IMG/VR virus record: IMGVR_UViG_3300021090_000045
Coordinates: 1 to 45,341 of that record
Strand: one strand, 5' to 3'
Length of the DNA: 45,341 nucleotides
DNA from: a virus
Part shown: piece by piece, positions 31,399 to 38,406 of the stretch
Layout of the letters: every line of letters starts with the position of its first letter
Position numbering within the stretch: position 1 is the first letter of the stretch
Notes under the pieces: generated by a model
What the model was told of the DNA's origin: nothing
Databases searched by the model: none
What the model saw: the letters and a program-made list of their open reading frames with translations, nothing else
Translations under genes and position numbers: made by a program

Positions 31399-31461
31399 AC
31401 TCTAGCAAGATGCTTTACATCTGTCAACATGCGAAACACGATACCGTGCAATGTTGTGCAA
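31399..31461 (-). promoter_or_regulatory. Early promoter, near-copy of the one at 30.9 kb
   Basis: Minus-strand TTGACA (31427-31422), 17-nt spacer, TAGAGT (31404-31399), 6 nt to the ATG at 31392. Two TTGCAC boxes lie 10 bp apart at 31461-31456 and 31451-31446, again -69 and -59 from the ATG. By hand alignment about 50 of 69 positions equal those of the 30.9-kb cassette. The cassette starts directly after the upstream stop codon. Confidence 0.75.
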
Positions 31462-31674
31462 CTACGATTTCGACGTCGTCGGCCCCAGCCACGTCAGCAC
31501 GTGGTTAGACTCTGACACCATTTTCGCGCGCTTCAACGACTCAATAATGATGTTGTATTCGTGTATCGACATGTGCGGCATCACACGTGCGTAGAACTCG
31601 CCGCTAGGGACGCGGCGCAGTTCTTTCAGTGCTTCAGCGCACGCGATGGTCATCAGCGTAATCTTTCGCGGCAT
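31462..31674 (-). CDS. Small helical protein, possibly winged-helix-like
   Basis: A protein of 70 residues. The start overlaps the upstream TAA (TAATG). The helices (ITLMTIACAEALKELRRVPS, IHEYNIIIESLKRAKMVSES) followed by a short strand (NHVLTWLGP) recall a minimal winged-helix domain: the SLKRAKMV helix and the NHVLTW hairpin are in the right order. DNA binding is inference only. Confidence 0.55.
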   Translation of the reverse strand: MPRKITLMTIACAEALKELRRVPSGEFYARVMPHMSIHEYNIIIESLKRAKMVSESNHVLTWLGPTTSKS

Positions 31675-31889
31675 TATGTCTCCAGATACGTGAAGAGTAC
31701 CGACAGCGTCTTGACATCTTTTTCAAGACGCGGATCCCAGTGTCTGAACGTTTTACAGCGTCGGATCAATACATGTGGAAACAACGACAGTGCGCGCTCC
31801 ATTGTGCGCAGCGCGTGATCACCGTGCGTATCATTGTCCCACATGATTTCTAACCAGTGCTCTAAACGGCGTTCTTCTTTGTTGGGCAT
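31674..31889 (-). CDS. Small hypothetical protein
   Basis: A protein of 71 residues: EERRLEHWLEIMWDNDTHGD, then HALRTMERALSLFPHVLIRR, then CKTFRHWDPRLEKDVKTLSV. It is all-helical and rich in Trp, His and Arg. No known motif. It starts one base after the upstream stop and is coupled downstream by TAATG. Confidence 0.55.
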   Translation of the reverse strand: MPNKEERRLEHWLEIMWDNDTHGDHALRTMERALSLFPHVLIRRCKTFRHWDPRLEKDVKTLSVLFTYLET

Positions 31890-31890
31890 T

Positions 31891-32076
31891 TTATCGAGGC
31901 TCCGGTTTATTCAATCGCGCTGTTGGGCGTAAGATAGTGCGCGCTGCATCGGTACGAACACGTGCGCTATGTTTATCTTCGCTCACTTCGATCACCGTCG
32001 CATATTGTTTATATGAACGTCGGCTATTACGTATACGCGTCCAGAACCAGCAGCGATCAAACTTCTGCCAATTCAT
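31891..32076 (-). CDS. Small basic protein
   Basis: A protein of 61 residues. The ATG at 32076 overlaps the upstream stop (ATGA) and AAGG lies about 8 nt before it. The sequence is MNWQKFDRCWFWTRIRNSRR then SYKQYATVIEVSEDKHSARV and a basic end; it could be a small SH3-like barrel (ATVIEVSEDKHSARVRTD). Not recognised. Confidence 0.55.
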   Translation of the reverse strand: MNWQKFDRCWFWTRIRNSRRSYKQYATVIEVSEDKHSARVRTDAARTILRPTARLNKPEPR

Positions 32077-32390
32077 CGTAGCGCCTTCTGTGTGAGCGGC
32101 AGTGTCGCAAACAAGAAGCCAATCAACTCGTTGTGTCGTCCCTCTGACGGTAACTCCAGCGTCGGCCATTCGTCTTTCAGCTCTTCGACACCAACCGCTA
32201 GCGACATCGCCGCGTGCTCAAGTTCGTTGAGGCGTAATACCAGGTGCATCAATAACGCGTGCGCGTCATAAATGATCGACAATTCAGGATCACCTGTTGC
32301 CATGGATTTCGTTGTGTTGATGACATGCGCTAATGCATTCGCAGTCAGCACGCGATTTTCATGTCTTCGTTTTTGCTCTTCGACCGTCAT
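32073..32390 (-). CDS. Helical hypothetical protein
   Basis: A protein of 105 residues. The ATG at 32390 overlaps the upstream stop (ATGA). It is mostly helical with leucine- and histidine-rich stretches (YDAHALLMHLVLRLNELEHA, GRHNELIGFLFATLPLTQ). The long open frame upstream is a shadow of the neighbour. No motif recognised. Confidence 0.55.
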   Translation of the reverse strand: MTVEEQKRRHENRVLTANALAHVINTTKSMATGDPELSIIYDAHALLMHLVLRLNELEHAAMSLAVGVEELKDEWPTLELPSEGRHNELIGFLFATLPLTQKALR

Positions 32391-32908
32391 CGTCGTCGCC
32401 GTGTGTCGCCGTAGATAGTGATTGGATCTGACAGCAGCGTACCGTCTAGACGTCGCGCTGGTCGCTCTGGCGGGAATTCGAGCCACGATAACGCGCCAGG
32501 CTTACTGGTGGACGTGCGCACGCTCGGAGGTTGCGGCTTGGGCGGCGCGTGGTATTCGCGCTCGTGCATCGCGGCAAGAATTTCTGGCGTGACTGGCACA
32601 GCGACAGCGTGACGTTTGCCCAGATCGGCGTTCGTCAGTGTGAGACTTTGTGCGCTGACAGACGACGCGACGCAGAGCAACAACGCAAACACAATCGTGG
32701 TGCCCATCAGCATGCCGCGCTTGATGTCGCTGATTCTACGTTCCAGCTGTTCGACCCATGGCCAGTAGATCCCGCCGTTGATGTTGCGGTGTTCGCGCAT
32801 GAGACGCTGATAATCATTCAGCATCGTTTCCATGTGCGCGATGTCTTCGACGTTCAAGCTGATGACGATGCCGGTAAGAATCTCTTTCTTCGTCGCAAGC
32901 ACTTCCAT
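32387..32908 (-). CDS. Membrane-anchored protein with internal signal-like helix
   Basis: A protein of 173 residues; AAAGGAG lies 8 nt before the ATG. Residues 1-64 are soluble and helical (IAHMETMLNDYQRLMREHRN, WVEQLERRISDIKRG). Then comes MLMGTTIVFALLLCVASSVS (66-85), which alone would be a perfect signal peptide with an SAQ cleavage site. A Pro-rich extracytoplasmic part follows (HAPPKPQPPSVRTSTSK). Either it is a type II membrane protein or two genes are joined in one frame, with a second start at 32713. Function unknown. Confidence 0.55.
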   Translation of the reverse strand: MEVLATKKEILTGIVISLNVEDIAHMETMLNDYQRLMREHRNINGGIYWPWVEQLERRISDIKRGMLMGTTIVFALLLCVASSVSAQSLTLTNADLGKRHAVAVPVTPEILAAMHEREYHAPPKPQPPSVRTSTSKPGALSWLEFPPERPARRLDGTLLSDPITIYGDTRRRR

Positions 32909-32920
32909 GATGTGTCTCCT

Positions 32921-33127
32921 TTAGTCGCGTGGGTCGCTGCCTCTGACGGTAATTTCGGTGACGCCTTCGAACTTGCGCAGCACAGAATGATCCCAATCGG
33001 CGCCATGCACGCCATGCCAGGCGCCTTCACGCAGTCGTTGTTCCGCTTCTTGTAACGTGTTGGCGTCAACGATGACTTTGACCGGTACGAGCACTTCAGC
33101 GTCAAACGAAAAACGTTTTTCCATCAT
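32921..33127 (-). CDS. Small alpha/beta protein
   Basis: A protein of 68 residues. The start overlaps the upstream stop (ATGA). MMEKRFSFDAEVLVPVKVIV, DANTLQEAEQRLREGAWHGV and VTEITVRGSDPRD form a strand-helix-strand unit. The pattern of a V/I strand, 'A-x-T-x-x-E-A-x-x-x-L' helix and second strand is common in small phage proteins of unknown function. Confidence 0.55.
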   Translation of the reverse strand: MMEKRFSFDAEVLVPVKVIVDANTLQEAEQRLREGAWHGVHGADWDHSVLRKFEGVTEITVRGSDPRD

Positions 33128-33330
33128 TTCAACCTCCGTAAATCAGACGTTAAGACCAGCTGTTCCGCGCCATCAGCCCAACGCACGTAGACAGCGCGCG
33201 AACGGGGTACCTCAGGGGTATCGATAGAGACACGGACGACGACGCCGTGACGCGGGGACCCGTTATACAGATATCGGGACTCAACTGCATCATCTTTAAC
33301 CATGCCCCGGGTCTGATAGCGGTAGCTCAT
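33124..33330 (-). CDS. Small beta-barrel-like protein
   Basis: A protein of 68 residues, with start and stop overlapping neighbours. HGVVVRVSIDTPEVPRSRAV, YVRWADGAEQLVLTSDLRRL reads as an SH3/KOW-like small barrel, where G-V-V-V-R-V and Y-V-R-W-x-D-G-x-x-x-x-V/L are typical. Possible nucleic-acid or protein binding; unproven. Confidence 0.55.
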   Translation of the reverse strand: MSYRYQTRGMVKDDAVESRYLYNGSPRHGVVVRVSIDTPEVPRSRAVYVRWADGAEQLVLTSDLRRLK

Positions 33331-33539
33331 TTCTGGTATTCAATGATTGATTCGATCTTCTGCCCAGTTACGTGAGAAATCAGCGTCTTGCCGTCTCTGA
33401 ACATCTTGCGATGCTGCTTACACACAATGCAATGCGGTTGATCGATATATTTCATGCAGCGTGCGGTACTCTTGTCGCTGAGTGGCTGTCGCTGCACGTG
33501 ACAACGCGACGCATCAGGAGGAGCTATAAACGCACGCAT
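33327..33539 (-). CDS. Small CxxC protein
   Basis: A protein of 70 residues. CMKYIDQPHCIVCKQHRKMF contains a Cys/His cluster (HCIVCKQH) suited to a zinc site. The N-terminus (MRAFIAPPDASRCHVQRQPL) is polar. It is coupled on both sides by overlaps. Function unknown. Confidence 0.5.
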   Translation of the reverse strand: MRAFIAPPDASRCHVQRQPLSDKSTARCMKYIDQPHCIVCKQHRKMFRDGKTLISHVTGQKIESIIEYQK

Positions 33540-33844
33540 TACAGCGCCTCCAGATGTCTCAAAACGTTGTCGCGTTCAGCTGTCAACTCTAGCAACGCGC
33601 TGGACAACCGATTGATCGCGTCCTGATTGTGACGCTTCGGCAAACCTGCCAGCAAATGAAGGTCCGCGTGCTGACGGTGCCCCAGCTCACGCGACTTGTG
33701 CGCGATCTGCAGATTGATGTCAGCGACGCGTGCCAGCTCACTGGCCATATGTGACAGCTTCGCGCGTAGCGCTTCGTTCGACGCGTTCCAATCGTCCAGC
33801 ATCTGCTGCAAAACGGCGGCGAATTCGGGATTGACGTCAGCCAT
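33539..33844 (-). CDS. Helical coiled-coil protein
   Basis: A protein of 101 residues with AGGAG 7 nt before the ATG. Long helices (EFAAVLQQMLDDWNASNEAL, RAKLSHMASELARVADINLQ, NRLSSALLELTAERDNVLRH) indicate a helical bundle or coiled coil. No motif recognised. Confidence 0.6.
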   Translation of the reverse strand: MADVNPEFAAVLQQMLDDWNASNEALRAKLSHMASELARVADINLQIAHKSRELGHRQHADLHLLAGLPKRHNQDAINRLSSALLELTAERDNVLRHLEAL

Positions 33845-33853
33845 GTGTGTCTC

Positions 33854-34252
33854 CTATTCGCGCACGAAGCGCGGTTCGTGTAACTTGTCGATGCTCTTAC
33901 GCACTGCGATCACATAGCCTTGCATCTGCGCAGCGCCGTATCTGGCGACTTCGCGCGTGATGCACTCTTCCATCCGCTCACGTTCCCACGCCACGACGCG
34001 GGCGCCCAGCTGCAGCGCGTAAGCGTGCGCGTCGTCGGCTGTCATTCTGGGATGCACTTCACAGAACGTATTGACGCCCTGGACGATGCTAGGCTGAAAG
34101 TTCTGACCCGCGAACTTGACGCCATTTGCATCGACCAGAATCATCTGCTTTTTGCCCGCGGAGTAGACCGTCAGATCCACGACGCGAATCGTCCCGCAGG
34201 TATCCCAGTTACCGAAGTAGGTGACAGCGTCGCCTTTGCGAAAGGTCGTCAT
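33854..34252 (-). CDS. Hypothetical protein, second gene after the early promoter
   Basis: A protein of 132 residues from the ATG at 34252, two bases after the stop of the short membrane peptide. The N-terminal half is beta-rich and SH3-like (FRKGDAVTYFGNWDTCGTIR, MILVDANGVKFAGQNFQPSI) and the C-terminal half is helical (DAHAYALQLGARVVAWERER, CITREVARYGAAQMQGYVIA). No known motif. Translation probably depends on ribosomes finishing the upstream peptide. Confidence 0.6.
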   Translation of the reverse strand: MTTFRKGDAVTYFGNWDTCGTIRVVDLTVYSAGKKQMILVDANGVKFAGQNFQPSIVQGVNTFCEVHPRMTADDAHAYALQLGARVVAWERERMEECITREVARYGAAQMQGYVIAVRKSIDKLHEPRFVRE

Positions 34253-34254
34253 GA

Positions 34255-34341
34255 TCAGAATCCCAGCACGTGCGCGTGCGTACCGAACCACAACGACGCA
34301 TACACGACGACGACAGCAGCCACGAAGAATGTTTTGAACAT
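34255..34341 (-). CDS. 28-residue membrane micro-protein, predicted leaderless
   Basis: The frame starts with ATG exactly 6 nt after the TATACT -10 box and ends two bases before the next ATG. The product MFKTFFVAAVVVVYASLWFG + THAHVLGF is one hydrophobic helix with a short polar end. Position at the very front of the leftward block and coupling to the next gene support that it is translated, as a micro-protein or a leader peptide. Confidence 0.5.
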   Translation of the reverse strand: MFKTFFVAAVVVVYASLWFGTHAHVLGF

Positions 34342-34347
34342 GAGAAG

Positions 34348-34376
34348 AGTATACGGCAAGATGAAACGCAAGGCAA
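34348..34376 (-). promoter_or_regulatory. Main leftward early promoter, predicts leaderless transcript
   Basis: Minus-strand TTGCCT (34376-34371), 17-nt spacer, TATACT (34353-34348), then 6 nt to the ATG at 34341. Upstream of the -35 is TTACGGCAATCGTGTTTTT followed by GATG, which matches the block found at the same place in the promoters near 30.9 and 31.4 kb. It would drive the whole leftward block. Confidence 0.7.
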
Positions 34377-34516
34377 CATCAAAAACACGATTGCCGTAAC
34401 TGCTTGCTATTGCACACTTTACACATCTGCACAGTCGAGGCGTCGCAGTCGCAGAACTCGATTCTTGACGTAATGGATGTGTCTGTCAAGCTTTTCTACA
34501 GCTCAGCAGAAAACGC

Positions 34517-34546
34517 TTGACTTCGGCGTCAGACGCTGTCTAGACT
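34517..34546 (+). promoter_or_regulatory. Candidate rightward promoter for the primase-helicase
   Basis: TTGACT (34517-34522), 18-nt spacer, TAGACT (34541-34546). The start near 34553 would leave a leader of about 165 nt that contains the hairpin at 34619-34648. Confidence 0.5.
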
Positions 34547-34618
34547 TCGCGCGCAGCTTCTGCGCTTCCCGCTCAGTCTCACTGCCAGCGCGTTCGCGTC
34601 TTGACGAAGACGCATCAT

Positions 34619-34648
34619 CCGCCGTCGGTGCTTGTCCACTGACGGCGG
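34619..34648. other. 12-bp hairpin in the primase leader
   Basis: CCGCCGTCGGTG (34619-34630) pairs with CACTGACGGCGG (34637-34648) with one G-U type pair and a 6-nt loop. No T tract follows on either strand. It may be an attenuator, an operator or part of an untranslated regulatory RNA. Confidence 0.5.
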
Positions 34649-34717
34649 AGCGCGTTGCACCCAGCAACCGCGACACGAAGGACAAGACGTGTTCAACCTG
34701 TGCCCAGGTGCGATTCG

Positions 34718-36826
34718 ATGATCGCGCCATCAAGCATTCTCGATTTCTACTTTCAACATAATTTCAGACTCGTCTTCTGGCCCCAGATTGGCGACAGCAA
34801 GGGCCCGCACGAGCGCGGATGGACCGAGCGTGTTTACACTCGGGAGGATTACCGCGACGGCATGCGCGTCGGCATTATGTGCGGACACGAGCTGTCGTCT
34901 GGGAAGTTTCTACATGATGTTGATATCGATTGGGCTGATGGCGCCCAGATCGCGCAGTCACTGCTGCCGGCGACAGATTTCATGTATGGCAGAACGTCGA
35001 AGCGTATTTCACACTGCTGGTACACCCTCTCAGAAGCCCTTCCCTCATTCAAATACATCGACCCGATAGACCAGAGCATCACGTATATTGAATTGCGTGG
35101 CGTCAAACTTGATGGCACGCTTGGTAATCAAACGATGGCGCCGCCATCGGTCTGGAGCAAAGAGAACAACAAAGAGCAATTGGCGTTTGTGCGTATGCAA
35201 TTGCCCGCACACATTGACGTGCCGTCAGGTCTGAAGCAACGGGTCTGTCTGTGCGCGATCAGTATGTGCTTCGCGCGACACTTCGGACGTAAAGGCTTTG
35301 GACACGAGCAACGCTTAGCCTGGGCTGGCTTTCTGCTGCGCGCGGGCTTAAGCATCGAAGAATGTACCGCGATTGGCAATGCCATCATGCTCTATACCGG
35401 CAATGCCGATCGCACCGACATCAAACTCGCCATTGAGACGACGAAAAAACGCCTCGACGATAAGGAAAAGAAAGTCAAAGGCGGTCCCGCGCTGGCAAAG
35501 CTGCTTGGCGAAAATGGCCGCGCTGTCATCAAACGGATCAACGAATGGCTGGGACGTGACAGCGACTTCATCCGCGACGGGAATGGCCTGATTGTTAAAG
35601 ATCACCAAGAGAATATCTCACGCGCGTTAACCATGCTGAACGTTGAACTGACCTTTAACGAGTTTAGCGATAAGTTGTTGGTGGGTCGCACGACGCCGTT
35701 GGAAGATCGCCACTTGAACGAATTGTGGTTCCGGATCGATGAAGAGTTCCGCTTTCGCCCCTCCTACGATTTCTTTGAAAAAGTTATCAAACGCATTGCC
35801 TGGAATAACGGCTTTCATCCCGTGAAAGAGTATCTAGCGACGCTGCAATGGGACAACGTTCCGCGTATCAATCGGTGGCTGATTGAATCCGCAGGCGCTG
35901 AAGAGTCTGACTACGTGCAAGCGATTAGCGCGATTGTGTTGATCGCCGCCGTGCGACGCATCAAGCAGCCTGGATGCAAATACGATGAAATGATTGTGCT
36001 AGAGAGTTCACAAGGGCTGCAGAAGTCATCCGCGTTGCGGGCGCTGTGTCCGAATCCTGAATGGTTCAGCGATGACTTCGAATTGAACGCGACAAGTCAG
36101 CGCATCATCGAATCTACCATTGGCAAATGGCTCGTCGAAGCGCAAGAACTCTCAGGCATGAGTAAAGCGCAGTCCGAGCTGTTGAAGTCGAACCTATCCC
36201 GCCAGATCGACGGACCCGCCAGAATGGCGTATGCGCGCTTGCCGATAGAACGTGCGCGACAGTTCGTCATGATTGGCACGACGAACAGTAAAGCGTATCT
36301 GGCTGACTCGACCGGCGCGCGACGCTTCTGGCCGGTGGATGTCAGTCGCTTTGATGTCGCGTGGATTATTGAGCACCGTGATCAGTTGTGGGCCGAAGCC
36401 GCACACAGAGAAGCGCTCGGTGAATCGAATCGATTACCAGAATCGTTGTGGGCTGCGGCAGGCGAAGCGCAAGAATCCCGACGAGAAATCGATCCGTGGG
36501 AACCGTTGGTCAAACAAGCGTTGATTAGCGCGCACGAGTTGCACGACTACCACGATAGGCATTCGCGCGTCGTGACGTCGTTTTTATGGAACGCCGTGAA
36601 CGTGCAATCAGAACGACGCACGCGCAGAGAAGAGACGCGTATGTCGGAAATTCTGCAGCGATTGGGCTTCAGACGCACGAAAGTTCGTCCTGCTGGTGAA
36701 GTGGTGCAAGTGGGTTATGTGTCGAAGCTGCCAGATTGGACGAGTGTGATTGAAGCCGAAGATCACATTGAAGAGATGCACGCACGCGCGGTAACTCAGA
36801 AAAGCGACGACGATACGCCATATTGA
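34718..36826 (+). CDS. Primase-polymerase + VirE-type helicase
   Basis: A protein of 702 residues. The ATG at 34718 is preferred because CAGGTG lies 7 nt upstream; an in-frame TTG at 34655 is less likely. The N-terminal domain (1-150) resembles bifunctional primase/polymerase proteins: DVDID (67-71) supplies the metal-binding acids and SHCWYT (98-103) the next motif. The C-terminal domain (about 375-600) is a virulence-associated-E family P-loop ATPase: LESSQGLQKSS (428-438) as Walker A, VEAQELSGM (473-481) as Walker B, and MIGTTNSKAYLADSTGARRF (518-537) with sensor and Arg finger. It should prime and unwind DNA at the phage origin. The GGGTAAC repeat array begins 40 nt after its stop. Confidence 0.9.
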   Translation: MIAPSSILDFYFQHNFRLVFWPQIGDSKGPHERGWTERVYTREDYRDGMRVGIMCGHELSSGKFLHDVDIDWADGAQIAQSLLPATDFMYGRTSKRISHCWYTLSEALPSFKYIDPIDQSITYIELRGVKLDGTLGNQTMAPPSVWSKENNKEQLAFVRMQLPAHIDVPSGLKQRVCLCAISMCFARHFGRKGFGHEQRLAWAGFLLRAGLSIEECTAIGNAIMLYTGNADRTDIKLAIETTKKRLDDKEKKVKGGPALAKLLGENGRAVIKRINEWLGRDSDFIRDGNGLIVKDHQENISRALTMLNVELTFNEFSDKLLVGRTTPLEDRHLNELWFRIDEEFRFRPSYDFFEKVIKRIAWNNGFHPVKEYLATLQWDNVPRINRWLIESAGAEESDYVQAISAIVLIAAVRRIKQPGCKYDEMIVLESSQGLQKSSALRALCPNPEWFSDDFELNATSQRIIESTIGKWLVEAQELSGMSKAQSELLKSNLSRQIDGPARMAYARLPIERARQFVMIGTTNSKAYLADSTGARRFWPVDVSRFDVAWIIEHRDQLWAEAAHREALGESNRLPESLWAAAGEAQESRREIDPWEPLVKQALISAHELHDYHDRHSRVVTSFLWNAVNVQSERRTRREETRMSEILQRLGFRRTKVRPAGEVVQVGYVSKLPDWTSVIEAEDHIEEMHARAVTQKSDDDTPY

Positions 36827-36866
36827 CTGGCATTCCATGGCGAAATCGCGTGTTTTTCGTCGGTTT

Positions 36867-37142
36867 GTTACCCTGTTACCCTTGGGTGTTGAGAAATTTT
36901 CGACGAAGGGTAACAAAATAAGTGCTGAGCGCTGAACGTGTTGCAGACGTTTGGCGACGTTTGTTACCCTGTTACTGTTACCCTTCGAGTTCAACACTTA
37001 GCCGGCGAAAAATTATTTTTTCTGTTCTGGCGCCAAAGAGAAGGGTAACAGGGTAACAGGGTAACAGAATGGCGGAAGTCTCACAGAGTCAACGAGTTAA
37101 AATGTTACCCTTCGTGTTACCCTCCAAAATGCGAAGGGTAAC
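36867..37142. repeat. Array of GGGTAAC/GTTACCC heptamers, candidate origin, pac site or operator
   Basis: Eleven perfect heptamers lie here. GTTACCC is at 36867, 36875, 36963, 36977, 37104 and 37116; GGGTAAC is at 36908, 37043, 37051, 37059 and 37136. A degenerate copy (GTTACT) is at 36971. Several follow each other with an 8-bp period and most form inverted pairs whose longer core is GTTACCCTTCG/CGAAGGGTAAC. AT-rich stretches lie between arms (around 36891-36900 and 37009-37024). The array occupies most of the 363-nt gap between the primase-helicase and the small terminase, which fits iterons of a replication origin, a packaging recognition site, or a regulator's operators. Confidence 0.8.
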
Positions 37143-37189
37143 AGTTTCCTTTACAGTCAGTCAAGCGACGTGCGTGCTATTGTCGCGCT

Positions 37190-37783
37190 ATGGCAGCCAT
37201 TGACGACGCAGAAACCGAAGCGCTGGCGCAGACGTGCAACGACAAAGAGCGGGCATTCGCTCGGGAGTTCGTGATCGACTTGAACGCGTCTGCCGCTGTA
37301 TGGCGCGCGGGTTGCTTCAACGTCACGACGGATTCATCGGCAGGGGAATGCGGCTCGCGCGTCCTAAGTCGCCCTAAAGTGAAGGCGCTGATATCGGTGT
37401 TGTCGGCGCAGCGCGCATCACGAACGAATCTCACAGCGGATTCTGTGCTCCATGAAATGTCTTTGCTGGCGAATAGCGATCAATCGCATTACATTGTGGA
37501 TGATAACGGGCAGATTCTGTTGACTGCTGGCGCGCCGGAAGGTGCGATGCGTGCGATTCAAAGTGTGAAGCGCAAGAAGACGATTCGCGAAGACCACGAA
37601 GGTCACATCACGATTACCTACGATGTTGAATTGAAGTTGTGGGATAAGCCCGGCTCGTTGAAGCTGATGGGCCGTCACGTGGGATTGTTCCCTGACAAGG
37701 TGCAAGTGACTGGCAAAGACGGCGGACCAATCGAGACCGTGACACGAATCGAGCGCGTGATCGTCGATGCTGCGAAAGTCTAA
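37190..37783 (+). CDS. terS: Terminase small subunit
   Basis: A protein of 197 residues. The N-terminal part matches the Terminase_2 family: NDKERAFAREFVIDLNASAA, VWRAGC, then SRVLSRPKVKALISVLSAQR, a helix-turn-helix that recognises the packaging site. The rest is an oligomerisation region with DKPGSLKLMGRHVGLFPDKV near the end, a common feature of the family. It would bind viral DNA and recruit the large terminase. The repeat array upstream is a candidate binding region. Confidence 0.9.
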   Translation: MAAIDDAETEALAQTCNDKERAFAREFVIDLNASAAVWRAGCFNVTTDSSAGECGSRVLSRPKVKALISVLSAQRASRTNLTADSVLHEMSLLANSDQSHYIVDDNGQILLTAGAPEGAMRAIQSVKRKKTIREDHEGHITITYDVELKLWDKPGSLKLMGRHVGLFPDKVQVTGKDGGPIETVTRIERVIVDAAKV

Positions 37784-37785
37784 TC

Positions 37786-38025
37786 ATGAGTTCTGACGCA
37801 CGCTTATACATGGGCGAGAATGGTTACATGTGGACGGGTAACCATGACGGTGACTGCCTTGAGGGAGCTGCCGATCACGACTCTCCGACGTCGTTAGGCG
37901 AGAAGATCACCGAGCTTGAGAAGTGTATCGGGCACTCTATGTGTTGGGTGATTGACTCGCCTGATGATTCTGATTTACGCAGATCGATTCGTCGCATACG
38001 CGGTTGGGTGGCGCATGGAGGCTGA
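37786..38025 (+). CDS. Small hypothetical protein
   Basis: A protein of 79 residues starting 2 nt after the small terminase stop. It is acidic and polar (LYMGENGYMWTGNHDGDCLE, GEKITELEKCIGHSMCWVID). Three Cys are present without a clear zinc pattern. No family recognised. Coupled to the next gene by an 11-nt overlap. Confidence 0.5.
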   Translation: MSSDARLYMGENGYMWTGNHDGDCLEGAADHDSPTSLGEKITELEKCIGHSMCWVIDSPDDSDLRRSIRRIRGWVAHGG

Positions 38026-38203
38026 AGCCACTAACGTGCATGAGATTGTTTGTGTGCGCGCGTTCTCTTCGAAATGTCCTTACTGCGCGTTCAGAGCGTC
38101 AACACCAGGACCGCAAGACGAAAAACAGTTTGACGGCTCGTCTTACTTCAATCGCTTAGCGATGTATCTAGGCGCGCACATCTTGACTGTGCATCCTCAA
38201 TAG
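38015..38203 (+). CDS. Small zinc-finger-like protein
   Basis: A protein of 62 residues from the ATG at 38015, inside the end of the previous gene. CPYCAF near the middle and two His near the C-terminus (YLGAHILTVHPQ) form a C2H2-type arrangement. Function unknown. Confidence 0.5.
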   Translation: MEAEATNVHEIVCVRAFSSKCPYCAFRASTPGPQDEKQFDGSSYFNRLAMYLGAHILTVHPQ

Positions 38204-38211
38204 GAGTTTCT

Positions 38212-38406
38212 ATGCTGCTGAATATTCTTCTGCTTGTCGTGTACCTGGCGGCGATTGGGTTCTTCACTTACATCATTACCACGCGCGTAAAGATGTCTGC
38301 CGGCATCGCTGAGATTATCCAAGCGGTGGTGTTGCTGTTCTGCCTCTTGTGGGTGTTGGCGATTCTGTTTGGCAGCGCGTCATGGCCGACGCCTCCGAAG
38401 TTCTGA
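38212..38406 (+). CDS. Two-helix membrane protein
   Basis: A protein of 64 residues with AGGAG 7 nt before the ATG. Two hydrophobic helices (ILLLVVYLAAIGFFTYIITT and IIQAVVLLFCLLWVLAILFG) flank a short basic loop. Located between the terminase genes; a holin-like or packaging-associated membrane role cannot be excluded, but there is no diagnostic signature. Confidence 0.6.
   Translation: MLLNILLLVVYLAAIGFFTYIITTRVKMSAGIAEIIQAVVLLFCLLWVLAILFGSASWPTPPKF

Larger units (their letters stand above)
34342..34717. other. Divergent control region (376 nt)
   Basis: No convincing gene is seen here. The stretch holds the leftward promoter (34348-34376), a rightward promoter candidate (34517-34546), TTGCAC and CTGCAC boxes at 34410-34415 and 34427-34432, and a long hairpin (34619-34648) in the presumed leader of the primase gene. 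It separates the leftward block from the rightward replication and packaging genes. Confidence 0.6.

Noticed and set aside
33576-33600. TAGAGT and TTGACA words on the minus strand
   Set aside because: They overlap in the wrong order and distance inside a coding region, so they do not form a promoter.
34465-34493. TTGACG at 34465-34470 as an alternative rightward promoter
   Set aside because: At a 17-nt distance the -10 would be AAGCTT, which matches poorly; the pair at 34517-34546 is better.
34503-34730. Minus-strand frame of about 75 codons in the divergent region
   Set aside because: Its codon use is acceptable, but it has no Shine-Dalgarno site, lies antisense to the primase leader, contains the 34619-34648 hairpin and the rightward promoter candidate, and its product is low-complexity (Ser/Arg/Glu). 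Kept out as unproven.
36971-36976. Twelfth copy of the heptamer array
   Set aside because: It reads GTTACT and lacks the final CC, so it is counted only as degenerate.
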